DNA of 5,892 nt from Thermoplasmata archaeon (GTDB lineage Archaea; Thermoplasmatota; Thermoplasmata; Lutacidiplasmatales; UBA184): contig JASHXM010000200.1 of NCBI GenBank assembly GCA_030043545.1, positions 1-5,892 of the forward strand, written 5' to 3'. Position 1 is the first letter of the stretch. Each line of letters starts with the position of its first letter. The notes beneath the pieces are model-generated. The model had not been told where the DNA came from and did not search any database. It saw only the letters and a program-made list of their open reading frames with translations. The position numbers were made by a program, and so were the translations under genes. Below, one piece after another: positions 4,532 through 5,892 of this stretch.

Positions 4532-5892
4532 ACGCGTGGCTCGGCCCGACGATCGACGCGGTGTACGTCGTCGCCGTCGTCGCCTTCCTGTTCGGCCTCA
4601 AGGGGATGAGCGGTCCCACGACCGCGCGCCGCGGGATCGTCGTCGCGGGGGTCGCGATGCTGCTCGCCGTCGTCGTGACGTTCGTCACGCCGGGGCTCAC
4701 GAACATCGGCCTGATCGCGCTGGGGACGATCCTCGGCGCCGGCGCGGGCTACTACTGGGCGCGGGTCGTCAAAATGACCGCGATGCCCCAGATGGTCGCG
4801 ATCTTCAACGGGATGGGCGGCGGCGCCGCCGCGGCGATCGCCGCGGTCGAGCTGCTCGTCTCGATGGCGAACCGCCCGTCCGACGCGCTGAGCGTCGCGG
4901 GGGCGGTGATCGGCTCGATCTCGATCTCGGGGAGCGTGCTCGCGTTCCTCAAGCTGCAGGGATGGTTCCCGTCGCGCGCGATCGCGTACCCGGGCCGCGG
5001 ACCGATCGGCACCGCGGTGCTCGCGGTCGGGGTCGCCTTCGGGGGGTACGCCGTCTGGGTCTCCCAGCCGTTCTGGCTGCTGCCGTTCTTCGTCTTCCTG
5101 GTCGCCTACGGCCTCCTCCTCACGGTCCCGATCGGCGGGGCGGACATGCCGGTCGTGATCTCGATGTTCAACGCCCTCACCGGCGTCGCGGTCGCGCTCG
5201 ACGGCTTCGCGCTCGTCAACGGTCCGCTCGGGGACGCGGGGTACGCGATGGTGATCGCGGGAATGCTCGTCGGCTCCGCCGGCTCGCTGCTGACGGTGCT
5301 CATGGCGCGCGCGATGAACCGGTCGATCTCGAACGTCTTCTTCGGCGCCTTCGGGGCGACGGAGGAGGCCGGCGGGCCGGTCGCCGGCGCGATGAAGCCG
5401 ATCGAGGCGTCGGACGTCGCCGTCCAGATGGCGTACGCCGGCGAGGTCGTGATCGTCCCCGGCTACGGGATGGCGGTCGCCCAGGCGCAGCAGAAGGTGA
5501 AGGAGCTCGCGGACCTGCTCGAGGCGAAGGGGGTCGTCGTGAAGTACGCGATCCACCCGGTCGCGGGCCGGATGCCCGGCCACATGAACGTCCTGCTGGC
5601 CGAGGCCGGGATCCCGTACGAGAAGCTGTTCGACCGCGACGAGATCAACGCCGAGTTCCCGAGCGTCGACGTCGCGCTCGTCATCGGGGCGAACGACGTC
5701 GTGAATCCGGCCGCGCACCGGGCGGGGAGTCCGTTGTTCGGGATGCCGATCCTCGACGTCGAGCAGGCGAAGAACGTCATCGTCATCAAGCGGGGCCAGG
5801 GGCGGGGGTTCGCGGGGATCGAGAACGATCTCTTCTACCGCGACAACTGCCACCTCCTCTACGGCGACGCGCAGGCGGCGGTCGGGAAGATC
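4528..5892 (+). CDS. pntB: NAD(P) transhydrogenase subunit beta (membrane domain II and NADP(H)-binding domain III), 3' end cut off
   Basis: The frame opens with GTG at 4528, overlapping the pntAB stop (GTGA), and stays open for 455 codons to the window edge. PntB is about 460 residues in E. coli, so only the last few residues are missing. Residues 1 to about 270 are strongly hydrophobic with many predicted membrane helices. They include MPQMVAIFNGMGGG (86-99) and IGGADMPVVISMFN (202-215), whose D206 and N215 match E. coli D213 and N222. Domain III (about 296-455) has the NADP(H) fingerprint GYGMAVAQAQ (312-321), the loop HPVAGRMPGHMNVLLAEAG, IGANDVVNPAA (386-396), and KRGQGRGFAGIENDLFY (421-437), which grips the 2'-phosphate. 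The subunit takes hydride from NADH on PntAA to make NADPH while a proton crosses the membrane. At the site of E. coli His91 it has N94, which pairs with H42 in PntAB. The C-terminal GDAQAAVGKI aligns with the usual end of the family. Confidence 0.95.
   Translation, partial: MNAWLGPTIDAVYVVAVVAFLFGLKGMSGPTTARRGIVVAGVAMLLAVVVTFVTPGLTNIGLIALGTILGAGAGYYWARVVKMTAMPQMVAIFNGMGGGAAAAIAAVELLVSMANRPSDALSVAGAVIGSISISGSVLAFLKLQGWFPSRAIAYPGRGPIGTAVLAVGVAFGGYAVWVSQPFWLLPFFVFLVAYGLLLTVPIGGADMPVVISMFNALTGVAVALDGFALVNGPLGDAGYAMVIAGMLVGSAGSLLTVLMARAMNRSISNVFFGAFGATEEAGGPVAGAMKPIEASDVAVQMAYAGEVVIVPGYGMAVAQAQQKVKELADLLEAKGVVVKYAIHPVAGRMPGHMNVLLAEAGIPYEKLFDRDEINAEFPSVDVALVIGANDVVNPAAHRAGSPLFGMPILDVEQAKNVIVIKRGQGRGFAGIENDLFYRDNCHLLYGDAQAAVGKI

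Noticed and set aside
4465..5853. Long minus-strand open frame (462 codons) opposite pntB
   Set aside because: It is the antiparallel shadow of pntB, which has all conserved transhydrogenase motifs. The product is extremely rich in Asp, Arg and His, typical of antisense reading of GC-rich membrane protein genes.

Overview
The window is a very GC-rich, tightly packed stretch of chromosome, most likely from an archaeon. The case for an archaeon rests on how the genes start. All four transcription-unit-leading genes (exonuclease, glycosyltransferase, methyltransferase, pntAA) have an AT-rich, TATA-like island about 27-33 nt upstream of the start codon and no Shine-Dalgarno sequence. This is the geometry of archaeal TATA-box promoters driving leaderless or nearly leaderless mRNAs. 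The two downstream pnt genes do carry good Shine-Dalgarno sequences. A high-GC, non-halophilic euryarchaeal or Thermoplasmatota-like genome would fit, but that placement is inference. The encoded proteins are not strongly acidic as in haloarchaea, and no rRNA or other marker gene is present.

Layout from left to right: (1) a possible C-terminal tail of an upstream gene (1-57), whose stop codon lies in the TATA-like element of the next gene; (2) a helix-hairpin-helix plus DEDDy-type RNase H-fold exonuclease of the YprB family (87-878, +); (3) a GT-B fold glycosyltransferase of the GT4 type (937-2136, +); (4) a solitary beta-class DNA methyltransferase with a TSPPY motif (2107-2967, -), convergent with the glycosyltransferase and overlapping its end by 30 bp; (5) a 120-bp divergent promoter region (2968-3087) holding the methyltransferase promoter, an inverted repeat around it, and the pnt promoter; (6) the proton-translocating NAD(P) transhydrogenase operon in its three-subunit form, pntAA-pntAB-pntB (3088 to the right edge). 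pntB is cut by the window end just short of its C-terminus.

The pnt genes form one translationally coupled operon (1-nt gap, then a 4-nt overlap). They would make a membrane complex that uses the ion gradient to reduce NADP+ with NADH. The exonuclease, glycosyltransferase and methyltransferase each have their own promoter-like element and no evident functional link to one another. No tRNA, rRNA, CRISPR array, insertion sequence or clear terminator was seen. No stretch over 300 bases lacks a gene. I found no convincing new multi-gene system. The most notable points are the uniform leaderless promoter architecture, the shared Leu/stop codon in the convergent overlap, the His/Asn arrangement in the transhydrogenase proton channel, and the inverted repeat around the methyltransferase promoter.
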